DNA from: Alloprevotella sp.
Lineage (GTDB): Bacteria; Bacteroidota; Bacteroidia; Bacteroidales; Muribaculaceae
Direction of reading: 5' to 3'
DNA: 37,187 nucleotides
Assembly (NCBI GenBank): GCA_023663135.1
Contig: JAMPIE010000020.1
Span: forward strand, 1-37,187
Shown here: positions 8,368 to 16,522 of the stretch, in pieces
How the letters are laid out: every line of letters begins with the position of its first letter
How positions within the stretch are numbered: the first letter of the stretch is position 1
The notes under the pieces: model-generated
Seen by the model: only the letters and a program-made list of their open reading frames with translations
Told to the model about the DNA's origin: nothing
The model's database searches: none
Translations under genes and position numbers: made by a program

Positions 8368-9048
8368 TTACATGCGAGGGGCAACGATGGGGAAGGGGAT
8401 GTCGAAGCGACTGCGGATATATTCGGCGGTGAGGTCAACGAGCTTATCCATCGGCATGCGAGAGGTGTTGAAGGTGAGGTCGTAGGAGTTGGCTGCTCCC
8501 CAGGTCTTATCGGTATAAAAGTTATAGTAGGCAGCGCGGACACGGTTGACGCGATTCATGCGCGAGCGCACCTTGTCGGGGGTCATCTCAGGGTCGCGGT
8601 CGAGGATGCGGCGCATGCAGTCGTCGTCGTCGGCATGAACAAAGATGGAGACAAGGCGCGGATCGTTGCGAAGGACATAGTCGGCCGAGCGCCCCACGAT
8701 GACACAGTTGCCCTCGGCGGCGAGCTGTCGGATGAAGTCGCTCTGAGCGCGATAGATAGAGTCGTCGCCTATGGCCGTGGAGCCCTGGAAGTAGCTCATG
8801 GGGTTGAGGCCGGCTGCAAAAGAGAAAAGGCCGTCGATAAAGGAAGGCACTTTCTCGTCGCTCTTCTCAAAAAATTCGCGCGAAAGGCCTGAGCGGCGCG
8901 CAGCCTCAGAGAGGAGTTCCTTGTCGTAGTAGCGAAGGCCAAAGCGATCGGCGAGCAGACGACCGAATACACGGCCGCCGCTGCCAAACTGACGGCCTAC
9001 GGTCACCACCACCCTATGGTCGGGGGGCGGCAGCAGTGTGCTGTCCAT
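8368..9048 (-). CDS. Cytidylate kinase-like family protein
   Basis: The product of 226 residues begins with a nucleotide-binding start VVTVGRQFGSGGRVFGRLLA, a P-loop variant typical of the cytidylate kinase-like family in Bacteroidota and Firmicutes. RYYDKELL follows, then several Arg-rich segments (RMNRVNRVRAAYYNFYTDKTWG) that fit the phosphoryl-transfer lid. It differs from classical Cmk, so the nucleotide substrate is uncertain. It is cytoplasmic. It lies 17 bp after frr and 25 bp before the sialate fusion gene, so probably one transcript with them. Confidence 0.8.
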   Translation of the reverse strand: MDSTLLPPPDHRVVVTVGRQFGSGGRVFGRLLADRFGLRYYDKELLSEAARRSGLSREFFEKSDEKVPSFIDGLFSFAAGLNPMSYFQGSTAIGDDSIYRAQSDFIRQLAAEGNCVIVGRSADYVLRNDPRLVSIFVHADDDDCMRRILDRDPEMTPDKVRSRMNRVNRVRAAYYNFYTDKTWGAANSYDLTFNTSRMPMDKLVDLTAEYIRSRFDIPFPIVAPRM

Positions 9049-9065
9049 GGGAGGAGACGGTTATA

Positions 9066-9623
9066 TCAGACGGTGAGTATTTCCTTCTCCTTGGCAGCAA
9101 ATAGGTCGTCGATCTGCTTGAGGAAGCGATCGTGTATCTTCTGCACTTCGCCCTCGGCATCCTTCTCGACATCTTCGGGCATGCCTTGCTTGACAGCTTT
9201 CTTGAGGGCGTCGATGGCATCGCGACGGGCAGAGCGCACGCTCACCTTGGCCTGCTCGGCCTCGGCTTTGCACTGCTTGACCAGGGCCTTGCGGCGCTCC
9301 TCGGTCAGTGGGGGAATGCCCAGGCGTATCACCTCGCCATTGTTCTCGGGGGTGATGCCCACCTCTGAGTTTATGATGGCCTTCTCAATCTCGCGAAACA
9401 TCGACTTCTCCCAGGGGGTGATGGTGATGGTGCGGGCGTCGGGAGTAGCCACATTGGCCACATTGGAGATGGGCACCTGCGAGCCGTAATAGTCAACTCT
9501 CACTCCGTCGAGAATCTTGGGATTGGCCTTACCGGCGCGGATGCGAGCAAGGGCTTCGTCGAGATAAGCGACGGCCAGCTCCATCTTTTCGCTTGCGCCG
9601 TCGAGATAAGGTTTCGTTTCCAT
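9066..9623 (-). CDS. frr: Ribosome recycling factor
   Basis: The product of 185 residues matches the family length. Conserved stretches include the N-terminal helix with [34 protein letters not shown], and the C-terminal [10 protein letters not shown] segment of the three-helix bundle. The protein works with EF-G to split post-termination ribosomes. It follows pyrH with a 51-bp gap, the common pyrH-frr pair of bacteria. Eight C residues (read on the coding strand) touch the ATG directly, so there is no normal ribosome binding site in that position. Confidence 0.97.
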   Translation of the reverse strand: METKPYLDGASEKMELAVAYLDEALARIRAGKANPKILDGVRVDYYGSQVPISNVANVATPDARTITITPWEKSMFREIEKAIINSEVGITPENNGEVIRLGIPPLTEERRKALVKQCKAEAEQAKVSVRSARRDAIDALKKAVKQGMPEDVEKDAEGEVQKIHDRFLKQIDDLFAAKEKEILTV

Positions 9624-9674
9624 GGGGGGGGTATGAGGTAAGTATGAAGTGTTAGTGAAGAGGCAAGAGGGGGA

Positions 9675-10403
9675 TTATGCCTTGTAGACAATAGTGCCTA
9701 TGGGGTCACCGGCGAGCACCTTGGCGAGATTGCCGGGGGTGTCCATGTCAAACACCACTATGGGCAGCGAATTTTCCATGCAGAGGGCTGTGGCCGTGAG
9801 GTCCATCACCTTGAGTCCTCGGGAGTAGACCTCATCGTAGGTGATGCGGTCAAACTTAGTGGCCGAGGGGTCTTTCTCCGGGTCGGCAGTATAGATGCCG
9901 TCGACGCGAGTGCCCTTAAGCATTGCGTCGGCCTTAATCTCTACGCCGCGGAGGGCTGCGCCGGTATCGGTAGTGAAGAAGGGGCAGCCGGTGCCACCGG
10001 CCAGGATGGCCACCTCGCCGCCCTCTAATGCCTCCACGGCGCGGCGCGGGGAATATTGCTCTCCGATGGGAAACATGTTGACGGCGGTGAACACGCGTGC
10101 CTTGCAGCCGATCGACTCAAGAGCCGAGCAGAGCGCCAGGGAGTTGATGACGGTGGCGAGCATGCCCATCTGGTCGCCCTTGACGCGGTCAAAGCCCTGA
10201 GCGGCGCCGGAGAGGCCGCGGAAAATGTTGCCGCCGCCAATGACGACAGCAATCTGGATGCCCGAAGCTGCCTGAGCGGCAATTTGGAAGGCATACTGGC
10301 TTAGGCGATCGGGGTCGATACCATACTTGCGGGCGCCCATGAGGCTCTCGCCGCTGAGTTTAAGGAGGATGCGGCTATAAGGATTAGTATCTGGAGCAGA
10401 CAT
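9675..10403 (-). CDS. pyrH: UMP kinase
   Basis: The product of 242 residues belongs to the amino-acid kinase fold. Motifs seen are RILLKLSGESLMG at the N-terminus, VIGGGNIFRG, the GDQMGMLATVINSLAL segment, and FFTTDTGAALRGVEI, as in bacterial PyrH. It phosphorylates UMP to UDP for RNA and cell-wall precursor synthesis, and family members are regulated by GTP and UTP. It is the first gene of the minus-strand run pyrH-frr-kinase-sialate fusion and has a good promoter at 10434-10465. Confidence 0.97.
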   Translation of the reverse strand: MSAPDTNPYSRILLKLSGESLMGARKYGIDPDRLSQYAFQIAAQAASGIQIAVVIGGGNIFRGLSGAAQGFDRVKGDQMGMLATVINSLALCSALESIGCKARVFTAVNMFPIGEQYSPRRAVEALEGGEVAILAGGTGCPFFTTDTGAALRGVEIKADAMLKGTRVDGIYTADPEKDPSATKFDRITYDEVYSRGLKVMDLTATALCMENSLPIVVFDMDTPGNLAKVLAGDPIGTIVYKA

Positions 10404-10433
10404 ATGATAGACGGGTTATCAATAGAGTGAGGG

Positions 10434-10465
10434 CAAAGATAACACATTCCACTCACCCCTGCAAA
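10434..10465 (-). promoter_or_regulatory. Promoter of pyrH
   Basis: On the minus strand TTTG (10465-10462) is followed after 20 bases by TATCTTTG (10441-10434), a near-perfect Bacteroidota promoter. Transcription should start near 10427, leaving a leader of about 24 bases. The fold-back element at 10490-10649 lies just upstream. Confidence 0.75.
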
Positions 10466-10489
10466 AATCAGCGGCATAACTGAAACTAA

Positions 10490-10649
10490 GTAATCGTAAA
10501 AAAATAAGTTGGTAAAGAATTTCGCAGGATTTTTTTGCGCAGATTTTTTGGTGAAAGTGCAGGAGTGTAGCGAGCTACATGACTAAACTTAGCTGAAAAA
10601 GATGCCAAAAAAGACAAGAAATTCCACCAAGTTATTTTTTGAAGATTAC
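10490..10649. repeat. Fold-back intergenic element, copy 2 (160 bp, MITE-like)
   Basis: It starts GTAATCGTAAAAAAATAAG and ends with the imperfect inverse ending GAAGATTAC. TAA flanks both sides (10487-10489 and 10650-10652). The central palindrome TGTAGC-GA-GCTACA is at 10566-10579. Aligning the left half with the reverse complement of the right half gives long runs of matches over the full arms, including TTGGT/ACCAA, GAATTTC/GAAATTC and the T/A runs, so the whole unit can form one long hairpin. It lies between divergent pyrH and recX. Confidence 0.82.
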
Positions 10650-10652
10650 TAA

Positions 10653-10744
10653 AATAGGCCGAGGGTTGCGATGAGATGGATAGATACTCTCTAAAATTTA
10701 CGTTAATGATTGGCTGCGGGGGCAGGGATGTGAGGATTTTTATG
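10653..10744. other. Remainder of the pyrH-recX divergent interval
   Basis: Together with copy 2 this makes a gap of about 356 bp between the two genes. Beyond the fold-back element and the promoters listed, nothing recognisable is seen; the stretch is A/T-rich at first and then G-rich. Confidence 0.4.
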
Positions 10745-10752
10745 TAATTTTG
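10745..10752 (+). promoter_or_regulatory. -7 box TAATTTTG in front of recX
   Basis: TAATTTTG fits TAnnTTTG and ends seven bases before the ATG at 10760, so the mRNA would have almost no leader. No TTTG is found at the right distance upstream. Confidence 0.45.
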
Positions 10753-10759
10753 CGGCTTG

Positions 10760-11257
10760 ATGCGACTAATCACTCCCGACATAGCCCTCGAAAAGCTCTC
10801 CTCGGCCTGCGCCCGAGCCGAGATATGCCCGGCCGATGCGCTGAAGCGCTTGGCCCGATGGGGCATCTCGTCATCCGACGCCTGCCACATCGTAGACCGT
10901 CTGATTGACGAGGGATTTATTTCCGAAGAGCGTTATGCACTCGCTTATGCGCGCGACAAGATGCGCTTTGCCGGATGGGGACGTCGGAAAATCACCATGG
11001 GGCTGAAAGCCAGGCGGCTCCCCCCCTTTGCCATTGCCCAGGCCGTGGATCGCCTCGATTCCACCGAATATAAGGCGAAGTTGGTGGCGGTGATGCGCTC
11101 CAAGGCCCGCTCGCTTAAAGAGGAGCTCACCCCCTATGAGCGCCGACAAAAGGTCTATGCCTTTGCGCTCGGGCGTGGATATGAGAGCTCGCTCATCTCA
11201 GAGCTTTTGTCATCATCACAAGAAGAGATATGGCCCTCCTCCTCCTCCGACGACTGA
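10760..11257 (+). CDS. recX: RecX-family regulator of RecA
   Basis: The product has 165 residues when started at the ATG at 10760; a TTG at 10757 would add one residue. It is helical and basic and has the three-helix repeats of RecX: LARWGISSSDACHIVDRLIDEGFISEERYA, then FAGWGRRKITMGLKARRLP with the conserved Gly-x-x-x-Ile pattern. RecX binds RecA filaments and limits recombination. recA is not in this window. The last 28 bases overlap the start of comF, so the two are probably translated from one mRNA. Confidence 0.85.
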   Translation: MRLITPDIALEKLSSACARAEICPADALKRLARWGISSSDACHIVDRLIDEGFISEERYALAYARDKMRFAGWGRRKITMGLKARRLPPFAIAQAVDRLDSTEYKAKLVAVMRSKARSLKEELTPYERRQKVYAFALGRGYESSLISELLSSSQEEIWPSSSSDD

Positions 11258-11973
11258 CTCGGCTGGCCCATGCCGTCGCCGGATGGATATTGCCACCGGC
11301 GTGTGAGGTGTGTGGATGTGCGCTCACCGACACTGAGCGCTTCCTCTGCCTCGGATGTCTGGCGGCTCTGCCCCGGACTCGTTATCACCTGATGGCCGAC
11401 GAAAACGACATCCACCACCGATTGAGCGACAACCATATACTGGTAGAGCGAGCCGCCTCGATGTTTCATTACTACCGAGGCTCAGCAGAGTCAAACCTCA
11501 TCTTGTCGGCCAAGTATCGGCGGCGCCCGTCGGTGCTCACCGTGCTCGGACAAGCATATGCCGCCGAGATAGCTCCCTCGGGCTTCTTTGCGGGGATTGA
11601 TGCCATAGTGCCGGTGCCGGTCCACTGGACTCGTCGCATGGCCCGCGGATATAACCAGACCGACTATCTGGCGCGTGGCCTGAGCCTCGAGAGCGGAGTG
11701 ACGGTGGCCCATGACATCCTCTCGCTGCCCCACCGACACTCGACGCAGACGCGCCGCTCGGCTATGAGTCGCGCCGCCAACGTCAAGGGTGCCTACCGCG
11801 CCCGAGCCGAGGCTCGCTCGCTGCGAGGACGCCCCGACCCCCACCTCTTGGTGGTTGACGACATAATCACCACCGGGGCCACGATGCGCGACTGCCTCCG
11901 CGCCCTCCACGAGGCCATCCCCCGAGCCAAGCTCAGCGTCCTCTCCATTGGCCTGGCCCATTGCCACAGCTAA
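11230..11973 (+). CDS. comF: ComF-family phosphoribosyltransferase-like protein
   Basis: The product has 247 residues. The N-terminus has paired cysteines typical of ComF (CEVCGCALT near 26-34 and CLGC near 45-48), likely a zinc site. The C-terminal half carries the phosphoribosyltransferase signature LLVVDDIITTGATMRDCL, and an upstream conserved MARGYNQTDYLARGL. Relatives take part in DNA uptake in competent bacteria, but in Bacteroidota the role is unproved. It overlaps the end of recX by 28 bp in another frame, which suggests translational coupling. Confidence 0.88.
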   Translation: MALLLLRRLTRLAHAVAGWILPPACEVCGCALTDTERFLCLGCLAALPRTRYHLMADENDIHHRLSDNHILVERAASMFHYYRGSAESNLILSAKYRRRPSVLTVLGQAYAAEIAPSGFFAGIDAIVPVPVHWTRRMARGYNQTDYLARGLSLESGVTVAHDILSLPHRHSTQTRRSAMSRAANVKGAYRARAEARSLRGRPDPHLLVVDDIITTGATMRDCLRALHEAIPRAKLSVLSIGLAHCHS

Positions 11974-12033
11974 TCCGACACCTCCTCCCCTTCTACTATA
12001 CCAATCTATCTATCACCCCCATCCGTCACTTCA

Positions 12034-13092
12034 ATGAAATCAATCATCATCCCCTCACTTTTCCTGGCCGCCGCCCTCCCCATGGCTGCTGCCGAGACTG
12101 AGTCGAAGACCCCTGCCCCTAAGGAGTCGATTGCCACCCTGAGGGTGGAGACCCGCCTTGACTATCAACGCAACTGGCAGTCGGGGCTCGATGGCGGCAG
12201 CACCGTCATCAAAGACAACACCGGCTTTGAGGGTAAATTCCTTAACATACGCCTCGACGGCAACATCACCGACAATCTCTCCTACTCATGGCGCCAGCGC
12301 CTCAACAAGGGCCACAACGACCGCTCTTTCTTTGACGCTACCGACTGGGTCTATCTTCAGTGGAACACCGGCCGCTTCTCCATCGCCGGCGGCAAACAAG
12401 TAGTGGCCATTGGCGGATGGGAGTATGACCGCGCCCCTATCGACCTCTATTCCTGCTCCGTGTTCTGGAACAACATTCCTTGCTACCAGATTGGCGGCTC
12501 CGTGGCCTATAACTTCACCGGCAACGACAAGCTGATGTTCCAATGGTGTGAGAGCCCCTTCTTCACCCCCGACAACCGCAACATGTATGCCTACAACCTC
12601 TACTGGAGCGGCACCCACGGCATCTTCTCACCCCTTTGGTCGGTCAACCTGCTGGAGTATGCGCCCGGCCACTATATCAACTACATAGCCCTTGGCAACA
12701 AGGTGAGCTTAGGCAAATGGGCCATTGAGCTCGACCTGATGAACCGCGCCTCGTCTCATCAAGCCTTCCTCTTCAAAGACTGCTCCATCATGGGCGAAAT
12801 ATCAGTGAAGCCCACGGCGCTCTGGCGCATCCACGCCAAGATGACCTACGACGTAAACAAGAGCGGCACTGCAGCCGATGCCCTTGTCTTGGACGGCACT
12901 GAGCTGAAGATGATCGGCGGCGGTGTGGAGTTTTACCCCTTCTCCAAGAGCCTCGGCACTCTCCGCTTCCACGCCAACGCCTACCACTCCTGGGGCCACA
13001 ACGCCAATCGCGCCGACGTGATGCAGCGAGGATCGGCCATCCTCGACTTTGGCGTGAAATGGGATATGAACCTCCTCTCTATCAAGCGATAA
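12034..13092 (+). CDS. Outer-membrane porin-like beta-barrel protein (OprO/OprP-like)
   Basis: The product of 352 residues has a signal peptide cleaved near Ala-Ala-Ala-Glu at about residue 20. The rest is dominated by alternating amphipathic strands rich in Tyr, Trp, Phe and Asn (for example LSYSWRQRLNKG and WVYLQWNTGRFSIAGGKQ), ending with strand DFGVKWDMNL. This pattern and length suit the phosphate-selective porin O/P group of Bacteroidota. The solute cannot be told. The gene precedes a nucleoside-recognition membrane protein and a nucleosidase on the same strand, so passage of nucleosides is a possible but untested role. Confidence 0.72.
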   Translation: MKSIIIPSLFLAAALPMAAAETESKTPAPKESIATLRVETRLDYQRNWQSGLDGGSTVIKDNTGFEGKFLNIRLDGNITDNLSYSWRQRLNKGHNDRSFFDATDWVYLQWNTGRFSIAGGKQVVAIGGWEYDRAPIDLYSCSVFWNNIPCYQIGGSVAYNFTGNDKLMFQWCESPFFTPDNRNMYAYNLYWSGTHGIFSPLWSVNLLEYAPGHYINYIALGNKVSLGKWAIELDLMNRASSHQAFLFKDCSIMGEISVKPTALWRIHAKMTYDVNKSGTAADALVLDGTELKMIGGGVEFYPFSKSLGTLRFHANAYHSWGHNANRADVMQRGSAILDFGVKWDMNLLSIKR

Positions 13093-13144
13093 TCGCCTTA
13101 AAATATTCTTTACTCCTCAACCTTAAAATCTCTCAGATTCATAA

Positions 13145-14368
13145 ATGGAACTCGAAAAATCGCCGGCCGCAGCCATTGACGCCAAGCCTCGCCGCCGCTC
13201 CATCACCTCCATCATCCCCTCAGGCATCATTTGCCTCGCCGTGGTCTTTGGCCTCTTCTACGGAATAGGCGTGAAAATGGGGGTAGCTAACATGCTCAAC
13301 ACCATCATGCACACGGCCCACGACCTGCTGCTCAACACCGTATTCTACCTCATGGGCATATGCGTCGTCACAGGCGCTCTTGGCCGCCTCTTTGTGGAGT
13401 TTGGCGTCGTAAGCCTCATCGAAAAGATGCTTAGGCCGCTTATGGGGCCTCTGTTCCGTCTGCCCGGCGTAGCCGCCCTCGGCGCCGTCATGACATTCCT
13501 CTCCGACAATCCGGCCATCATCTCGCTGGCCCAAGATAAGCGCTTCGGCTCTTACTTCAAGAAGTTTCAATATATCTCGCTCACCAATTTCGGCACAGCC
13601 TTCGGCATGGGTCTCCTGGTGATGGTCTTCATGGTGGGCCAAGGCTATTTCCTGGCCCCGCTCATCGGCCTGATAGGCGCCTTCTTTGGCTGCGTAGTGT
13701 CTACTCGCATCATGCAACACTTTGTCATTAAGCAATATCCCGCTTACTTGCAAGAGAATGCCGTGATTGCCGCCAAGACTGCCGACAACCCCCTTGGCAA
13801 CACTCCCCAAGATGCCGAAGTGGCCGAGAAGGAGGCCCCGGCCGAGAAGAGCCTCTTCATCCGCATCCTCAACTCGCTCCTCGACGGCGGCCGCACCGGC
13901 GTCGACGTGGGCATAGCCATCATCCCCGGCGTGCTTATCATCTCCACCTTAGTGATGATCCTCACCTTTGGCCCCTCGGCCTCAGGCGATTATACCGGCG
14001 CTGCTTATGAGGGCGTAGAGGTGCTCCCCTGGCTCGCCGGCAAGATCAACTTTATCTTTGAATGGCTCTTTGGCTTCCACGACCCCCACTTGGTGGCCTT
14101 CCCCATCACCGCCCTCGGCGCCGTCGGCGCAGCTCTGAGCCTCGTGCCCAATTTCATCGCCCAGGGATGGGCCGACGGCAACGCCATTGCCGTCTTCACC
14201 GCCATCGGCATGTGCTGGAGCGGCTACCTCTCCACCCACACCGCCATGCTCGACTCGCTCGGCTATCGCGACCTCACCCCCAAGGCCATCCTGGCCCACA
14301 CCATAGGCGGTATCTTTGCCGCACTCGTGGCCCACGGCCTGTATGTCCTCGTAACTCTCTTCCTCTAA
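13145..14368 (+). CDS. Nucleoside-recognition (Gate) domain membrane protein
   Basis: The product of 407 residues is strongly hydrophobic, with roughly eight to ten membrane segments: one near 22-44, several at 60-185 and a second block from about 240 to 405. A charged loop around 195-235 separates the two halves. Both halves contain the small-residue-rich Gate pattern, for example FLSDNPAIISLAQDKRFG and GVDVGIAIIPGVLIIS. Family members are annotated as nucleoside-recognition proteins related to spore-maturation and nucleoside transport membrane proteins; the true substrate is unknown. It ends only 5 bp before the MTA/SAH nucleosidase gene, so an operon is likely. Confidence 0.78.
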   Translation: MELEKSPAAAIDAKPRRRSITSIIPSGIICLAVVFGLFYGIGVKMGVANMLNTIMHTAHDLLLNTVFYLMGICVVTGALGRLFVEFGVVSLIEKMLRPLMGPLFRLPGVAALGAVMTFLSDNPAIISLAQDKRFGSYFKKFQYISLTNFGTAFGMGLLVMVFMVGQGYFLAPLIGLIGAFFGCVVSTRIMQHFVIKQYPAYLQENAVIAAKTADNPLGNTPQDAEVAEKEAPAEKSLFIRILNSLLDGGRTGVDVGIAIIPGVLIISTLVMILTFGPSASGDYTGAAYEGVEVLPWLAGKINFIFEWLFGFHDPHLVAFPITALGAVGAALSLVPNFIAQGWADGNAIAVFTAIGMCWSGYLSTHTAMLDSLGYRDLTPKAILAHTIGGIFAALVAHGLYVLVTLFL

Positions 14369-14373
14369 ATCAG

Positions 14374-15036
14374 ATGAAGCGATATAAGCGAATTGCCATC
14401 CTTGCCGCCATGGACAAGGAGGTGGCTCTGTTGCGCGACTTTGCCGGCAAGCTCGGCGGCGCTGATGTTATCGTGACCAAGAGCGGAATAGGAAAGGTCA
14501 ACGCTGCCCTCGCCACCCGCAACATCATCGACTCCTTCCGGCCCGGCCTGGTGATCTCCACCGGCGTGGCCGGGGGCACCGGCCACCAAGCAGGCATCCT
14601 CGACGTGGTGGTGGCCAATCGACTGGCCTACCACGACGTGTGGTGTGGACCCGGAACGGAGCCATGTGTGCCCGACGGCTTCCCCCCCTATTTCACTCCC
14701 TCCCTCGAGCTGCTCGCCCTCCCCTCCCTTGCCCCGCGCCCGGGAGTGATGCACGGCCTGATTTGCTCCGGCGACAGCTTCATCTCCCGCCCCGAGGAGG
14801 TGGCCGAGATCTGCCGCAAGCAGCCCGACGTGATGGCCGTCGAAATGGAGTCTACCGCAATTGCCCACGCGTGTGCCGCCGCCGGTGTCCCCATGATAGC
14901 CGTGCGCGTGGTGAGCGACACTCCCGGAGCCCACGATGACAATGCCTCGCAATATGAAAACTTCTGGGAGGCAGCGCCGCAGCGCACCTTTGCCGTAATC
15001 TCAGCCCTCCTCTCCGACCTCACCTCACAGGAATGA
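14374..15036 (+). CDS. mtnN: 5'-methylthioadenosine/S-adenosylhomocysteine nucleosidase
   Basis: The frame opens much further upstream inside the preceding gene; the ATG at 14374 gives the family length of 220 residues. It splits MTA and SAH into the base and the thio-ribose, as part of the activated methyl cycle, in the cytoplasm. Residues equivalent to the E. coli catalytic set are present: Glu16 in AAMDKEV, the pair Glu157/Glu159 in AVEMESTAIAH, and Asp182 in VVSDTPG. SGIGKVNAA and STGVAGG are also conserved. The stop overlaps the next start by four bases (ATGA). Confidence 0.93.
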   Translation: MKRYKRIAILAAMDKEVALLRDFAGKLGGADVIVTKSGIGKVNAALATRNIIDSFRPGLVISTGVAGGTGHQAGILDVVVANRLAYHDVWCGPGTEPCVPDGFPPYFTPSLELLALPSLAPRPGVMHGLICSGDSFISRPEEVAEICRKQPDVMAVEMESTAIAHACAAAGVPMIAVRVVSDTPGAHDDNASQYENFWEAAPQRTFAVISALLSDLTSQE

Positions 15037-15680
15037 AAGACCTCAGGGCTGTCCGCGGTGCCTTCTACATAGCCGGCCTCATAGCCCAGGGGGAGCATGA
15101 GCATCAAGACTTTAAGTATGCCATCTCCGACGCGCGCAAGATAGCCCGCTCAATCAGCGCATTTGCCAACAACGACGGCGGCCGCCTCCTCATTGGAGTG
15201 AAAGACAATGGGGTGATAGCCGGGGTGCGCAATGAGGAGGACATCTTCGTGGTGGAACAGGCCGCCTCGCTCTATTGCCGTCCCGAGGTGGTGCTCCGCT
15301 TCACTGCCTTCCGCTGCGAGGGTGGACTCAACGTGATCCGCGCCGAGATTTCCCCCGCCGGGCCGCTTAGGCCGGTCATGGCTCAGGAGAGCGACGGTCG
15401 CTGGCGAGCCTACTACCGCGTGGCCGATGAAAACATCGCCGCGCCGGAGCTGATGGTCCGCTCATGGATCGACTCCGGTGCCTCCCTACTCGACGCACCA
15501 CTGATAGCCACAGCCATAGATCATATGCGTCGGCGAGGCCACGCCTCGCCACATACATTGGCCGCCTCTCTGGCCGTCACCGAGGCTCGCAGTGAAGAGA
15601 TTATCCTTGCATTGATGCGCATGGGCCTCGCACGAATGGTCTACCGCGACGGCGCCTTCCGTGTCGTGGCCGCCAACTGA
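15033..15680 (+). CDS. AlbA_2 (Schlafen-like) putative nucleic-acid/ATP-binding protein
   Basis: The product has 215 residues. Residues about 18-140 match the AlbA_2 pattern: EHQDFKYAISDARKIARSISAFANNDGG, then LLIGVKDNGVIAGV. The last 60 residues look like a winged helix (HTLAASLAVTEARSEEIILALMRMG). Such proteins are usually called ATP-binding or transcriptional regulators, with no well-fixed function. Its start overlaps the mtnN stop (ATGA), so translation is probably coupled. Confidence 0.8.
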   Translation: MKDLRAVRGAFYIAGLIAQGEHEHQDFKYAISDARKIARSISAFANNDGGRLLIGVKDNGVIAGVRNEEDIFVVEQAASLYCRPEVVLRFTAFRCEGGLNVIRAEISPAGPLRPVMAQESDGRWRAYYRVADENIAAPELMVRSWIDSGASLLDAPLIATAIDHMRRRGHASPHTLAASLAVTEARSEEIILALMRMGLARMVYRDGAFRVVAAN

Positions 15681-15706
15681 ATTTTTTACCAAGATAAAAA
15701 AACACA

Positions 15707-16483
15707 ATGAGACCAATCAAAATTGCCATCATAGGGGTGGGAGCCATGGGCGGCGCCATTGTCGACGGGCTGCTCCGCTCGGGCTTCCAAGCAACCGACC
15801 TCTTCCTCGCCAATCCCCACACCGAGCGCTTAGCTCCCTACCGCGAGATGGGGGCCACGGTCACCGACGACAACAGCTATGCGGCGCGTCGGGCCGATGT
15901 CATAATCCTCGCCGTGAAACCATGGCTCATAGCCCAGGTGGCCGGCGAGATTGCCCAATCCATATGCTTCAAGGAAAAAACAATAATATCGGTGGCCGCC
16001 ACCGTTACCGGTAAAGCTCTATGTGATTTGTTTCCCGATGCAGATGAGATTGCCATCGCCATCCCCAACACTGCTGCTGCGCTCTGCTCGTCAATGACTT
16101 TTGTCACGCCGGTGAAAGGCACCGCCAGCGAGGCCACCGGGCTGTTTATGCGCGTGGGAGCAGTCGAGCATATCGATGAAGCCCACCTACCGGCTGCTAT
16201 GACCGTAGCCTCATGCGGCATTGCTTTTGCCATGCGCTATGTGCGCGCGGCAATGGAAGGAGCCGTCGAGATAGGGCTCAAGGCTTCCATGGCGCAGAAA
16301 ATCATTTGCCACACCATTGAGGGTGCGGCCGACCTGCTGCTGCGCCCGGGCTCTCACCCCGAGGCTGAGATAGATAAGGTGACCACTCCCGGAGGTCTCA
16401 CCATACGCGGACTCAACGCCATGGAGGCCGAGGGCTTCACCCCGGCAGTGATAGCAGCCCATCGCGCTGCCATGCCCAAATGA
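15707..16483 (+). CDS. proC: Pyrroline-5-carboxylate reductase
   Basis: The product of 258 residues has an N-terminal NAD(P)-binding motif IGVGAMGGAIVDGLL and the family signature near the end, EIDKVTTPGGLTIRGLNAMEAEGF. The middle AVKPWLIAQV and IPNTAAAL also fit. It carries out the last step of proline synthesis, using NAD(P)H. It follows the AlbA_2 gene by 26 bp and converges with the methyltransferase gene at 16517. Confidence 0.95.
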   Translation: MRPIKIAIIGVGAMGGAIVDGLLRSGFQATDLFLANPHTERLAPYREMGATVTDDNSYAARRADVIILAVKPWLIAQVAGEIAQSICFKEKTIISVAATVTGKALCDLFPDADEIAIAIPNTAAALCSSMTFVTPVKGTASEATGLFMRVGAVEHIDEAHLPAAMTVASCGIAFAMRYVRAAMEGAVEIGLKASMAQKIICHTIEGAADLLLRPGSHPEAEIDKVTTPGGLTIRGLNAMEAEGFTPAVIAAHRAAMPK

Positions 16484-16497
16484 CCGTCAGCGCCTCC

Positions 16498-16522
16498 GGG
16501 TATCATATCAATACCCTTATTT
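16498..16522 (+). terminator. Short hairpin between proC and the converging methyltransferase
   Basis: GGGTAT (16498-16503) pairs with ATACCC (16511-16516), followed by TTATTT on the plus strand. It reaches into the stop codon of the opposite gene. The stem is only six base pairs, so this is a modest call for a proC terminator. Confidence 0.4.

Noticed and set aside
8343..8543. Upstream extension of the sialate fusion gene
   Set aside because: The extra 67 residues overlap the end of the kinase-like gene and lack structure; the ATG at 8342 starts a clear signal peptide.
13220..13810. Long open frames opposite to real genes, such as this one and those at 1971-2786, 22754-24130 and 32609-33592
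   Set aside because: They are shadows caused by GC-rich codon use; the opposite strand carries conserved proteins with motifs.
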